DNA from: Gammaproteobacteria bacterium
GTDB lineage: Bacteria > Pseudomonadota > Gammaproteobacteria > Steroidobacterales > GCA-2729495
Assembly (NCBI GenBank): GCA_030583605.1
Contig: CP129466.1
Location: forward strand, 744,001 to 808,000
Reading direction: 5' to 3'
DNA length: 64,000 nucleotides
Under the pieces are notes generated by a model that was not told where the DNA came from, did not search any database, and saw only the letters and a program-made list of their open reading frames with translations. Positions 17,598-26,590 of the stretch are shown piece after piece (within the stretch, counting starts at the first letter, position 1; every line of letters begins with the position of its first letter). The position numbers were made by a program, and so were the translations under genes.

Positions 17598-17846
17598 AGG
17601 GGGTGGCTGGGACGCGGGCTTCGGGTCGATCTGTTCAAGGCCCATGGGACGACGACCTGGGCGAACACCGCTATACTGTCGCCTTCGCCCGCAACAACCG
17701 CGAGTTCTCGCGCACGGCGCGACTGGGCTTCAACGCGGGCGCGGCAGCGAACCCGAAGCTGCGGGTCGAAAACGAGAACGGCAATCGGCTGTTCAGCGAA
17801 GATGGCAGCACTGCTGCTCGGTGTAAACCTCGTCGGCCGGTTCTGA
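17598..17846 (+). pseudogene. possible frameshifted 3' end of an outer membrane gene
   Basis: One frame reads GLRVDLFKAHGTTTWANT (from about 17613). A second frame then continues YTVAFARNNREFSRTARLGF and onward to about 17803, and the first frame resumes as ALLLGVNLVGRF and stops at 17846. Together these look like the last strands of a barrel protein broken by two compensating frameshifts. The family was not recognised. A sequencing error pair or chance composition are alternatives. The surrounding 425 bases contain no other supported gene. Confidence 0.35.
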
Positions 17847-17901
17847 GCGGCGGGCCGACAAACAAATAGATGCAGGGCTTACCAATCAAGGAGATTCACC
17901 C

Positions 17902-18456
17902 ATGATGAACCGGTTCAGGGTTGCGTTGACAGCGGTATTTCTGGGCGCGCTGGCGTTCGCCTCGGTCGCCATTGCGACTTCGGTGCAGTTCGGCCGGATC
18001 ACGGCCGTGCGGCAGGTCAATATCGGTAATTCGGGCGCCCAGACGGCGGGCACCCTGGTGGGCGGTACCCTCGGCGTGATGTCGGGCTCCGGGCAGTCGC
18101 GCAGCAATCGCGCCTTGCGCGGCGTCGGCGGCGCCGCGGTCGGCAGCCGGGTCGGCGCAGCCGCAGGCTCTTCGACGGGCTTCGAGTACACCGTGCTGAT
18201 CGGGAACAGGACCACCCAGATCGTCACCGACCAGGCCGGGTTGCGCGTTGGCGACTGTGTCTCGATCGAACGCGGTACGTTCAACAACATCCGCCTGGAA
18301 GCCGACGAGCGTTGCGACGGGGCGAGCGCCGCGCCGTCGGATGCGGCGATTACCGGGGCCTTTGCCTGTGACGCCGCCAAGCAGCAGATGCTCGACGCAA
18401 CGACCGATGCGGAATTCGACCTCGCGGAACGTCGCATGCGGATGCTGTGCAACTGA
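17902..18456 (+). CDS. exported glycine-zipper protein (SlyB-like)
   Basis: A 184-residue exported protein. The signal peptide ends near VAIA (about residue 25) with no lipobox Cys. The middle has glycine-zipper repeats (AGTLVGGTLG, RGVGGAAVGSRVGAAAG), and the first part after the signal resembles SlyB/PcpC lipoproteins (FGRITAVRQVNIG). The C-terminal half has three Cys and is not recognised. SlyB-type proteins sit at the outer membrane and affect its integrity; lack of the lipid-acceptor Cys suggests a periplasmic or membrane-inserted form. An AAGGAG ribosome site precedes the ATG. The efflux outer membrane factor gene starts 102 bases downstream. Confidence 0.75.
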   Translation: MMNRFRVALTAVFLGALAFASVAIATSVQFGRITAVRQVNIGNSGAQTAGTLVGGTLGVMSGSGQSRSNRALRGVGGAAVGSRVGAAAGSSTGFEYTVLIGNRTTQIVTDQAGLRVGDCVSIERGTFNNIRLEADERCDGASAAPSDAAITGAFACDAAKQQMLDATTDAEFDLAERRMRMLCN

Positions 18457-18558
18457 TCGCTCCGGCTGCAGGCCGAGGCGCCGGTTCGAATGCCCGGTGG
18501 CTGGCCTGATGCGGCGTGAGTGGAATCGAATGACTGGCAGTCGTGCGATGCGGACGGT

Positions 18559-19974
18559 ATGAGGGCGGGCCGAGTCGTTGCGCTGGGGGCTGCCGCCCTG
18601 TTGGCGGCCGGCTGTACCGTGGGCCCGGACTATGTGCGCCCGGACGTGGAGGCGCCGACGGCCTGGCGGGTCGATTTCGAGAAGGCCGCCGATGTGGCCA
18701 ACACGAAGTGGTGGGAGCAGTTCGAGGATCCCGCGCTCAACGGGCTGATCGAGACGGCCCTGCACGAGAACCGCGACGTGCGCATCGCGGCCGCACGCAT
18801 CGAGCAGTTCCGCGGCGTGCTGGCCACCGTGCAGGCCCAGGGCCTGCCCCAGGTCGGCTACGGTGGCGGCGTCAGCCGCACGCAGGCGAGCCGCGAGGGC
18901 TTCCCGGCAATTCCGGCGCCCGTGGACCGCGAGTTCTCGCTGTACGAGGGCGCGCTGTCCGCAGCCTGGCAGGTCGACCTGTTCGGCCGCGTGCGCCGGC
19001 TCAGCGAAGCGGCGCAGGCCCAGGTCTACGCGAGCGAGCAGGGCAAGCGCGGCGTGGTGCTGTCGCTGGTGGCCGGAGTGGCCAGCAGCTACATCACGCT
19101 GCGGGCCTTCGATCGCCAGCTCGAGATCGCCGAGGCGACGGCGGTGAACTTCCGGGAGTCGCTGCGGATCTTCGAGCTGCGCTTCAAGGCCGGGATCGTG
19201 TCGCAGACCGAGGTCACCCAGGTGCGCTCGCAGTACCTGCAGGCGCGGGCGGCGATTCCGGCGATCGGGCAGCAGATTGTCGTGATGGAGAACCTCATCT
19301 CCGTGCTGATCGGTGGCAATCCGCAGCCGATACCGCGCGGCCGGCCGATCGGCGAGTTCATCGCGCCGTCGATTCCGGCCGACCTGCCGTCCAGTCTCCT
19401 GCAGCGCCGTCCCGACATCCTGCAGGCGGAGCAGAACCTGATTGCGGCAAACGCCAGCATCGGCGCAGCGCGCGCACTCTACTACCCGAACATCTCGCTG
19501 ACAGGCCTGCTCGGATCGGTCAGCACGGAGTCGAGCGAGTTCCTGACCGGCTCGGCGACGGCGTGGTCCGTCGGGGCCGAGCTGACTGGCCCGATCTTTA
19601 CCTCCGGCGCCATCCGCGGGCAGGTCCGGTCGGCCGAGGCGCAGTACCAGCAGGCGCTGCTCGCCTATCAGCAGATCATCCTCAACGCGTTCCGCGAGAC
19701 CAACGATGCGCTGGCCGGGACCCTGAACCGTGCCGAGGAAGTCGAGCTGCAGATGCAGCGGGTCGAAGCGCTGCGCGAGTTCCTGCGGCTCTCCCAGCTC
19801 AAGTTCGAGAAGGGCGTGGCCGGTTACCTGGAGGTGCTGGTGGCCGAGAACGAGCGTTTCGCGGCGGAGCTCGCCACGATCCGCCTGCTTGCCGATCGCT
19901 ACATCCAGGTCGTCAATGTCTACCAGGCCATGGGTGGCGGCTGGGTGGATATCGCCGAATCGATGACGCAATGA
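18559..19974 (+). CDS. efflux outer membrane factor lipoprotein (NodT family)
   Basis: A 471-residue OMF lipoprotein (lipobox LAAGC, Cys19) of the NodT/OprM type, the outer membrane exit duct of tripartite pumps. Family landmarks are CTVGPDYVRP right after the lipid Cys, WWEQFEDPALNGLIETAL, AAWQVDLFGRVRR in the first repeat and the matching second-half repeat. The ATG at 18559 fits the lipoprotein signal; an earlier in-frame ATG at 18520 gives a non-signal lead. No adaptor or pump gene is adjacent. The RND adaptor and pump 8 kb downstream lack an OMF of their own, so this could be their partner. Confidence 0.93.
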   Translation: MRAGRVVALGAAALLAAGCTVGPDYVRPDVEAPTAWRVDFEKAADVANTKWWEQFEDPALNGLIETALHENRDVRIAAARIEQFRGVLATVQAQGLPQVGYGGGVSRTQASREGFPAIPAPVDREFSLYEGALSAAWQVDLFGRVRRLSEAAQAQVYASEQGKRGVVLSLVAGVASSYITLRAFDRQLEIAEATAVNFRESLRIFELRFKAGIVSQTEVTQVRSQYLQARAAIPAIGQQIVVMENLISVLIGGNPQPIPRGRPIGEFIAPSIPADLPSSLLQRRPDILQAEQNLIAANASIGAARALYYPNISLTGLLGSVSTESSEFLTGSATAWSVGAELTGPIFTSGAIRGQVRSAEAQYQQALLAYQQIILNAFRETNDALAGTLNRAEEVELQMQRVEALREFLRLSQLKFEKGVAGYLEVLVAENERFAAELATIRLLADRYIQVVNVYQAMGGGWVDIAESMTQ

Positions 19975-20051
19975 GTTCCCGGCCGGCGACCGCGGTCGTT
20001 GCAGGGCTGTTGTGTCGATCCGCTTGCCGGACTCCGCGTCAGCGTCGTGCC

Positions 20052-20080
20052 TTGACGGGCTGGGGGCGGCAGGATATAGA
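20052..20080 (+). promoter_or_regulatory. sigma-70-like promoter of the DUF3313 gene
   Basis: TTGACG (20052-20057) and TATAGA (20075-20080) are exactly 17 bases apart, 57 bases before the ATG. This is one of the best promoter matches in the window. Confidence 0.65.
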
Positions 20081-20136
20081 GTTTGCCAGATACGCTTGAC
20101 CGGTCAGCGGGCGAGTTTGTGCCTTGGGAGGTTGCG

Positions 20137-20808
20137 ATGTTCAGCCGATTTTCGACTCTGGGTCTTGCCGTCTTGCTCGCGGCCCTGATCACGACGGGTT
20201 GTGCCAGCACCGAGCGCGGTGCGACGGAATGGGACGGGCTGGTTCGCCAGCCGGGGACGCAGCTCCATGCCGTCTTCGTCAAGCCGGATGCCGAGATTCC
20301 GGCCTATCGGAACATCCTGCTGGCACCGGCCGAGGTGCATTTCTCCCGGAACTGGGAGGCGAATCGTGGTGGACGCGCGGGGATCAATCGCCTGGACGCT
20401 GCCGACATGACGGCTATCCAGGACAACCTGGCATCGATGCTCCACGACATTTTCCGGGAAGAGCTGGCCGCGGGTGGCTATAACCTCGTCACCGAGCCCG
20501 GCCCGGACACGCTGATCGTCGTCCCGGCCATCGTGGACCTCTATGTCACGGCCCCGGACACCATGACACCGGGTCGCAGCCGCACGTATACGGCGAATTC
20601 CGGCCGCATGACGCTGGTGCTCGAGCTGCGCGATTCGACCACGGGCGAAATCCTGGCGCGGGCCGTCGACACGCGCTCGGGGCGCAGCGCCGGCACGATG
20701 ATGGTCACCAACCGGGTGACCAATACCGCCGATGCGCGCCGTGCCATTCGCGTCTGGGCGCAGGCGCTGCGCGGCGGTCTCGACAGCCTCCACAAGAACC
20801 AGGGCTGA
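20137..20808 (+). CDS. DUF3313 lipoprotein
   Basis: A 223-residue lipoprotein (lipobox TTGC, Cys22). The mature part matches the DUF3313 layout: a start near SGFL-like sequence, a middle block with the ARAVDTRSGR region and a helical end with the RVWAQALRGGLD pattern. The function is unknown. The ATG at 20137 places the signal peptide correctly. It is preceded by its own sigma-70-like promoter, and the META-domain gene starts ten bases after its stop, so the two form an operon of envelope proteins. Confidence 0.82.
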   Translation: MFSRFSTLGLAVLLAALITTGCASTERGATEWDGLVRQPGTQLHAVFVKPDAEIPAYRNILLAPAEVHFSRNWEANRGGRAGINRLDAADMTAIQDNLASMLHDIFREELAAGGYNLVTEPGPDTLIVVPAIVDLYVTAPDTMTPGRSRTYTANSGRMTLVLELRDSTTGEILARAVDTRSGRSAGTMMVTNRVTNTADARRAIRVWAQALRGGLDSLHKNQG

Positions 20809-20818
20809 GCCCCGCTCC

Positions 20819-21901
20819 ATGCGTGGTGACCCGCGAGCGGCGGCGTTCTGGCTCGGTGCTGTCGCGTTTTCGGGTGCAGCAGTCGCCGCGGAGCAACCGC
20901 TGGTCTGCTTCGGCAACGAGCCGTCCTGGAGCGTCGATCTGACCGAGTCGGGCACCGCCCGCTTTGCCACTCCGGATGCAGATCCGCTCGTGTATCGCGG
21001 CAAAGCAACGCGCCTCGACTTCCTGCGCGAGACCCTCTGGCGTGGCACCTCGGGTGCGGGCCGGGATCTCGTGGTCTGGATGCAGGACAAGGCGTGCAGC
21101 GATGGCATGTCGGATACCAGCCACCCGGTTACGGCACGGGTATCGCTGGCGGACGGGCGATTTCTTGCGGGCTGCTGCCGCCTGGCGGCGGCCACGACGG
21201 CAGCGACACCATCCGGCAGTGTCGAAGGCGTCGAGTGGCGACTCGTGTACCTCCCGGGCAACGCGACCGGCGGGCTCGAGCAACTGTCTCGCCCGATCAC
21301 GGTGCGCTTCGAGGAGGGCCGGGCGCGCGGTTTTTCCGGCTGCAACACGTTCACGGGTGGCTATCGGCTCGAGGGCGATCGACTGACGCTGACGCAGCTG
21401 GCCGCCACGATGATGGCCTGCCCGGGGCCGGCCATGCCGATCGAGAATACGTTCCATAAAGCATTTTCCGGCACGATGCGTTACACGCTGGAGGGCGACC
21501 GGTTGACGCTCGTCGGCGCATCGGGCGAGACCTTCCGGTTCGAGCGGCAGCCGCCGCCCCGGCTCGCGGGTGTCGACTGGAAGGTCACCAGCTTCAACAA
21601 CAATCGCCATGCCGTGGTCGGAGTGACCGGTGACGCGGCGATCACGCTGTCATTCAGGGACGGGCAGGTTTCGGGCAGCGCCGGCTGCAATACCTTTCAG
21701 GCTCCGTACTCGAGCGACGGCAACCGCGTCCAGATTGGTCCCGCGGTCACGACACGACGCGCCTGCGCGGAGTCGTTGATGACCCAGGAGCAGGAGTTCC
21801 TGGCAGCGCTTGCTTCGGCCACCACCTGGAGCATCGACGGCAACGTGCTCGACATGCACCGCGCCGACGAAGAACGCGCCCTCTGGGCCGTGGCGCAGTG
21901 A
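20819..21901 (+). CDS. double META-domain (HslJ-like) exported protein
   Basis: A 360-residue exported protein with a short signal (LGAVAFSGAAVAA). An N-terminal region of about 115 residues has the CFGNEPSWSVDL start seen in COG3650-type envelope proteins. Two META domains follow (about 130-240 and 245-350), each with the FSGCNTFTGGY / GSAGCNTFQAPY signature. META/HslJ proteins are heat-inducible or linked to motility and novobiocin resistance in some bacteria; no enzyme activity is known. It lies ten bases after the DUF3313 gene. Confidence 0.85.
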   Translation: MRGDPRAAAFWLGAVAFSGAAVAAEQPLVCFGNEPSWSVDLTESGTARFATPDADPLVYRGKATRLDFLRETLWRGTSGAGRDLVVWMQDKACSDGMSDTSHPVTARVSLADGRFLAGCCRLAAATTAATPSGSVEGVEWRLVYLPGNATGGLEQLSRPITVRFEEGRARGFSGCNTFTGGYRLEGDRLTLTQLAATMMACPGPAMPIENTFHKAFSGTMRYTLEGDRLTLVGASGETFRFERQPPPRLAGVDWKVTSFNNNRHAVVGVTGDAAITLSFRDGQVSGSAGCNTFQAPYSSDGNRVQIGPAVTTRRACAESLMTQEQEFLAALASATTWSIDGNVLDMHRADEERALWAVAQ

Positions 21902-21986
21902 CGCCCTGATCCGGAGACATTCGCCGCAGGCCACCGCAGCGGCACGCGGCGGCGCGAGCTGCGCACCGCCGCCACCGACCAGTCGA

Positions 21987-23390
21987 TCACGCGCTGACCG
22001 AATCGCCCGGCTCGCGCAGGTCCGCGGCGTCCGGCCGGTACCGGTTCAGGATGAGAATACTGCCGAGGTGCAGCAGCGCAGGCGCCACCACATAGGCGAG
22101 CGTGATCCAGCGCAACACCGCCTCGCTCTGCCCGGGCAGGCTGCCGTCGCTGGATTCGACGAACCCCACCAGCGACAGGAAGCCGAGCAGGAGCGTCGCG
22201 CCCAACGCGTTGCCGACCTTGTCCACCGCGGAGTAGACCGCCGAGAGCGCGCCCTCGCGGCTGATGCCCGAGCGCAGGCGGTCATAGGCCACGGTGTCGG
22301 TCAGCACCGAGAATGACATCAGGATGAAGCCGCCGTTGAACAGGCCGATCGCGACGGCGATCAGCCAGACGATCCAGAACGACCCGGCATCGACCAGGAA
22401 GTATCCCTGGATGCTCAGCGCGTACAGCGCCAGGCTCCACTTGTACACGCGCATCTTGCCGAAGCGCGAGGCGGCCCACACGAGCAGCGGCATCGAGCCG
22501 ATCGAGGCGATCGAGATGATGATGATCCAGATCGGGATGACGTCGAATACCTGCATGCCGAGCCCGAGCGCGTAGGCGAAGAAAAAAAACCCGCCGGCGT
22601 AGCCGATGCCGGCGCTGACGTACTGCACGATGTTCGCGGCGATCAGCACGACGAACGGCTTGTTCGCCCAGGCGATCCGCAGCTGTTCGCCGAGCGGCAC
22701 GCTCGCCGCGCCGCGCGTTTGCGACCGCGCCTTCGCCGTGCCGGCAAACACCCACAAGGTCGACAGGCCGATGACGCCGGCCAGCGCGAGGCCCATCCAC
22801 CGGTAGCCCTCGCGGAGCGTGCCGCCGGGCGTCTGTGCCACCCAGCCGACGATTTTCGGCGCCAGCGCGCCGCCCATGATGAGTCCGACGGCGAGACAGG
22901 CGTTGCGATAGGCGAGCAGCGTGGTGCGCTCGTTCGGATCGGCGGAGATCTCCGAGGCCATCGTGAGATAGGGCACGGAGAACAGGGAGTAGCCGGTGTT
23001 GAGCGCGAGATAGACCACCAGCATGTAGAGGAAGGTGTCGAGCTGGCGGTTCAGCGTCGGCGGTGCGAACAGCAGCAGGAACGACAGGGCCGCTACGAGC
23101 CCGCCGGCCAGAATGAAGGGCCGGCGCCGGCCCCAGCGGGACTGGCTGCGATCCGAGATCACGCCCGCCAGCGGGTCGGCGACGACCGCCCAGGCCTTGG
23201 CGATCATGATGACGAGTCCGGCGAGCGCGGGCTCCAGCCCGAGCACGGTGGTCATGTAGATCGGCAGGATCAGCACCGGCGTATCGCGCAGGACCTGTCC
23301 GCCGATCTGCCCGGCACCGTAGCCCATACAGATGGATGCGGGCAGGCGGTTCCCATCGCTGCTGCGGCTCACCGGCGCGGCCTCCCGCAT
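21987..23390 (-). CDS. GPH-family sugar:cation symporter (MFS)
   Basis: A 467-residue inner membrane transporter with about twelve helices and the glycoside-pentoside-hexuronide pattern, including DPLAGVISDRSQSRWGRRRPF after helix two and SVPYLTMASEISADPNERTTL. Family members import sugars with Na+ or H+; the substrate is not readable and no catabolic genes are adjacent. The Met at 23390 lies directly after an AGGTA-N4-TACCT palindrome that overlaps the likely promoter. The transcript might therefore be leaderless, or translation may begin at the downstream Met22 (23327), which sits at the family N-terminus MGYGAGQIG. Confidence 0.85.
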   Translation of the reverse strand: MREAAPVSRSSDGNRLPASICMGYGAGQIGGQVLRDTPVLILPIYMTTVLGLEPALAGLVIMIAKAWAVVADPLAGVISDRSQSRWGRRRPFILAGGLVAALSFLLLFAPPTLNRQLDTFLYMLVVYLALNTGYSLFSVPYLTMASEISADPNERTTLLAYRNACLAVGLIMGGALAPKIVGWVAQTPGGTLREGYRWMGLALAGVIGLSTLWVFAGTAKARSQTRGAASVPLGEQLRIAWANKPFVVLIAANIVQYVSAGIGYAGGFFFFAYALGLGMQVFDVIPIWIIIISIASIGSMPLLVWAASRFGKMRVYKWSLALYALSIQGYFLVDAGSFWIVWLIAVAIGLFNGGFILMSFSVLTDTVAYDRLRSGISREGALSAVYSAVDKVGNALGATLLLGFLSLVGFVESSDGSLPGQSEAVLRWITLAYVVAPALLHLGSILILNRYRPDAADLREPGDSVSA

Positions 23391-23404
23391 AGGTATAAAT
23401 ACCT
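23391..23404 (-). promoter_or_regulatory. palindrome and -10-like region at the symporter start
   Basis: AGGTA-TAAA-TACCT abuts the first Met codon of the symporter gene. Read on the minus strand it contains TATTTATA, a -10-like AT block in otherwise GC-rich DNA, with CTGACG about 17 bases upstream. It could be a repressor operator overlapping the promoter. Confidence 0.4.
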
Positions 23405-23728
23405 ACCGGCCTTATGACCGTCAGGCCTTCGCGCGCCGGGGCGGACGGCTACATTGGCCATGCCGGCACCGTGGGGGGCATGTCTCCCGGTGGCCAGCCG
23501 AAGAACAACGAAATGCAGGAAGGCGCCGCAGAGCCCGCCGGGTGCGGCGATCGCTTCGCACGGGTGATGATCCATCATGGCATCGCGTGACTTGCCGCTG
23601 GCGCGGTGGTGCCGGGTTGCGCCCGTCGCCGGTGGTTGCATGACGCCGGCATGGTACCCGGGTCACCGGGCGGGCGTGCACGGTGGTGCCGGCAGGTGCC
23701 GGGTTCCGTCGTGACCGCCGGGCAGGCC
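23405..23728. other. intergenic region, no gene supported
   Basis: Between the divergent symporter and acyltransferase-like genes. Only Arg/Gly-rich shadow frames were seen, and no repeat or clear promoter other than the palindrome at 23391. Confidence 0.5.
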
Positions 23729-24739
23729 ATGCACTCCCCATCGCTGCTGGATGCCCTGCCGTTTCCGGCATGTCCGTGTTTGCTCGGCGAGCCGCCGGCG
23801 CCCGGCGACGACCTGTGCCGGTTGCACGGGGCACTGGCGGGGCTGGCCGCAATCGATCCCGCGCAATTGCCGCGTTTCAAGCGCGCGGTCGCCGCCGGCC
23901 GGCAGCTCGGCTGGGGTTACTTCTTTCCCGGTCTGTTGGCGCTCAACCGCCCGGATCGCAGCGCCATCCTCGTCGGGGAGGATGACGGCTCCGTGTGCGT
24001 GTTTCGCTGGGCCCGGCGCGAGTCGCGCGAGCGTCTCGACGTGCTGCTCGCGCCGGCGCCGATGAGCCGGGCGCTCCTCCGCCGCTGCCTCGAGCGTGCA
24101 AACGACTTCAACGGTGACCGCTCCGCCCGCGTGCTGCGCGTCGACGCCGCGGACGCGGGTGCCGTTGCGGCCACCGCGGGCCTGCAGGTGCACGAGCACA
24201 AACGGCAGTTTCTCTTTTCGCCGTCCGCATACGCAGACATCAGCGGCCGGAAGTTCCGCACGATCCGGCGCAACGTGGCGAAGGTGATGGAGCTTCCGGG
24301 CATCGAGGTGCATCCGTTGCAGCCCGCGCACCTCGACGACTGCCGCGACCTGCTGGCCCGCTGGGGTGAGCATCACCGCAGCGTGCACGGCACGCGCGGT
24401 GGCCTCGGGGCCAGCCGGCGGGCGCTCGAACTGGTCACGCGCGTGGGCGCTCCCGACCTCGAGGGCGAGGTGGTCCTGGTGCAGGGCCGACTGGTCGCCT
24501 ACGCGCTCTGGGGCGAGATTCGTGCCGGCGTAGCCGCGTTCTTCGACGCCAAGTGTGAGCGCGAACCGGCCGGCCTGGCGTTCTTTCACCGCTATCACTT
24601 CCTGTCGCGACAGCGTCAGTTCGAGGTCATCAACGACGGCTCGGACGCGGACCGTCCGGGGTTGCGGCAACTGAAGAACAGCCTGCGGCCCATCGGGTTC
24701 CACGTCGAGCACCGCGCGTACCAGATCGCCGGCCCATGA
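23729..24739 (+). CDS. GNAT-fold DUF2156-like protein
   Basis: A 336-residue cytosolic protein that resembles DUF2156 and phosphatidylglycerol lysyltransferase C-terminal domains: two tandem GNAT-like halves, with SGRKFRTIRRNVAKVME in the middle and NDGSDADRPGLRQLKNSLRPIGFH near the end. Such proteins transfer aminoacyl or acyl groups, but the substrate is unknown. A GTG at 23711 in the same frame is an alternative start. A 2OG-oxygenase-like gene begins 48 bases after it and an aldo-keto reductase 21 bases after that, so the three probably form one operon. Confidence 0.65.
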   Translation: MHSPSLLDALPFPACPCLLGEPPAPGDDLCRLHGALAGLAAIDPAQLPRFKRAVAAGRQLGWGYFFPGLLALNRPDRSAILVGEDDGSVCVFRWARRESRERLDVLLAPAPMSRALLRRCLERANDFNGDRSARVLRVDAADAGAVAATAGLQVHEHKRQFLFSPSAYADISGRKFRTIRRNVAKVMELPGIEVHPLQPAHLDDCRDLLARWGEHHRSVHGTRGGLGASRRALELVTRVGAPDLEGEVVLVQGRLVAYALWGEIRAGVAAFFDAKCEREPAGLAFFHRYHFLSRQRQFEVINDGSDADRPGLRQLKNSLRPIGFHVEHRAYQIAGP

Positions 24740-24787
24740 ACCGACCGGGGCGGCGCAGACCGGGATGAACATACGGAGTACATCGTC

Positions 24788-25468
24788 ATGAGCAACATCG
24801 CAACCCAGAAACAGGTCCCGGACACCCGGGTGTTCGAAGGCGCCCTGCCCGACAAGCTATTCGACCGGCTGGTCGCCGCGGTGCACGCGATCGGCGACGA
24901 GCGCCTCAAGAACAACTACACCACGACGTTCTGGTTCCCTCGCGGCACGCAGCCCAGGAATGTCGCCGAGGAAGCGGTGGTGGAACTGGCCCGGTACGCC
25001 GATCCGCCCCCGACCTGCAGCGGCATGGAATGGTGGCTCGGCCGGCTCGCCTTCGGCGAGAAACTGCGTTATCACTTCGACCGCGACATGACCATCCGGA
25101 AGAAAGTCGGCCAGTACGTGACGCCGATCTACGGCAGCGTGATGTATCTCAATTCCTATCCATCGAGCCCGACCGTGATCCTGAACCAGGTGCCCTCCGC
25201 GGACGGCCGCTCGAAGATTCCGGCCAAGGCCGAGGTCCGCGAGGTCGTCACGGCGGTTGCGAATCGCTACCTGGTCTTCCGCGGCAACATTCGCCACGGC
25301 GTGATCCCCGACACGAAAGCCGGGCATCCCCCGACGCAGGAGCTGCGATTGACCCTGCTGGTCAATTACTGGGACCGGCGGCCGCTGCCGCCGATCTGTT
25401 TCGACTACGACGGCAAGATCTACGGCGACCTCGCCGACCCCCGGTTCTTCCGCGCCGGCAAGTCCTGA
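24788..25468 (+). CDS. 2OG-Fe(II) oxygenase-like protein
   Basis: A 226-residue soluble protein. The iron-ligand pattern of 2-oxoglutarate dioxygenases can be read in order: HFDRD (H and D, about residues 96-98), a distal His in NIRHGVIP (about 174) and an Arg in LRLTLLVNYW (about 192) suited to bind 2-oxoglutarate. Spacing fits the prolyl-hydroxylase-like double-stranded beta-helix. The substrate is unknown. It is placed between an acyltransferase-like gene and an aldo-keto reductase on the same strand with short gaps. The family call rests on motif spacing, not on a named match. Confidence 0.6.
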   Translation: MSNIATQKQVPDTRVFEGALPDKLFDRLVAAVHAIGDERLKNNYTTTFWFPRGTQPRNVAEEAVVELARYADPPPTCSGMEWWLGRLAFGEKLRYHFDRDMTIRKKVGQYVTPIYGSVMYLNSYPSSPTVILNQVPSADGRSKIPAKAEVREVVTAVANRYLVFRGNIRHGVIPDTKAGHPPTQELRLTLLVNYWDRRPLPPICFDYDGKIYGDLADPRFFRAGKS

Positions 25469-25489
25469 TCGCGCGGCGCAGGCCCTGCC

Positions 25490-26434
25490 ATGCGTTACCG
25501 GCGCCTCGGCCACAGCGACCTGCTGGTTTCCGAGATCGCGCTCGGCTCCTGGCTGACCTATGGAGTCGCCGTGGACCGCGAGCGGGCCGCCGCCTGTCTG
25601 CGTTGCGCCATCACGCAGGGCATCAATTTTTTCGATACGGCCAACATGTACGGCCGGGGTGCCGCGGAATCGCTGCTCGGCGAGCTGCTCGCGCCGTACC
25701 GGCGTGACAGCTACCTGCTGTCGACCAAGGTGTACTTCCCGATGTCGGCGACCGACCGGGGGCTGTCCCGGGCGCAGGTCCGCAAGCAGATCGATGCTTC
25801 GCTGGCGCGGCTGCGCACGGACTACGTCGATCTCTACCAGTGCCACCGCTACGACGAGGAGACCCCGCTGGAGGAGACGCTGCAGGCGATGACCGAGGTG
25901 GTCGAAGCGGGGAAGGCCCGCTATATCGGCTTCAGCCGCTGGAAGCCGGCGCAGATCCGGGCGGCGTTCTCGCTGCAGGGAGTAGCGCGTTTCGTGTCGA
26001 GCAGTCCGCAGTACTCGATGCTGCGGCGGAAATGCGAACGCCGGGTCTTTCCGCTGTGCCGCACGCTCGGCGTCGGCCAGATCGTCTGGTCGCCGCTGGC
26101 CCAGGGCGTGCTGTCCGGCAAGTATTCAGCGGCCGGCGCGCCGCCCGCCGGTTCGCGCGCCGGATCGAGGACCGCCCGGCGCCACATGGCGCGTTTTACC
26201 GAGCCGGAGGTCCTCGCCGCAGTCGAGCGCCTGCGGCCGATTGCGGCCCGGCTGTCGCTGACGCTGCCGCAGCTCGCGCTGGCCTGGGTACTGCGGAACG
26301 ATCACGTGAGTGCCGCGATCATCGGCGCCACCCGCCCCGCGCAGATCGAGGAGAACGTCGGCGCCATCGGGAACAGACTGGACCACGAAACCTGCCGCGC
26401 AATCGATGCCGCACTCGAGGGCGTAGTGCGGTGA
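25490..26434 (+). CDS. aldo/keto reductase
   Basis: A 314-residue NADPH-dependent aldo/keto reductase of the voltage-gated K+ channel beta-like group. The tetrad residues are visible: Asp and Tyr in FFDTANMYGRG, Lys in LSTKVYFP and His in YQCHRYD. The C-terminal cofactor block IIGATRPAQIEEN is normal. The substrate is unknown. It begins 21 bases after the oxygenase-like gene and probably belongs to the same operon. Confidence 0.9.
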   Translation: MRYRRLGHSDLLVSEIALGSWLTYGVAVDRERAAACLRCAITQGINFFDTANMYGRGAAESLLGELLAPYRRDSYLLSTKVYFPMSATDRGLSRAQVRKQIDASLARLRTDYVDLYQCHRYDEETPLEETLQAMTEVVEAGKARYIGFSRWKPAQIRAAFSLQGVARFVSSSPQYSMLRRKCERRVFPLCRTLGVGQIVWSPLAQGVLSGKYSAAGAPPAGSRAGSRTARRHMARFTEPEVLAAVERLRPIAARLSLTLPQLALAWVLRNDHVSAAIIGATRPAQIEENVGAIGNRLDHETCRAIDAALEGVVR

Positions 26435-26590
26435 CCGCGCGGGTCGCGCAGCGGCGCGCGGGATGGATTGCGCCGGCTGGTCGACCACCGCGTCAGCCAG
26501 GCTTGCTCGCCAATGTGCCGCGCCGCCCCTTACACTGCGCGGGCCCGGCGCGATGACTGCCGGGTGCGCGACGAGAAGGAGGGCGCTCGC

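Noticed and set aside
17896..19971. 691-codon minus-strand frame opposite the efflux outer membrane factor
   Set aside because: Composition is that of an antisense shadow, and the sense strand encodes two well-supported proteins.
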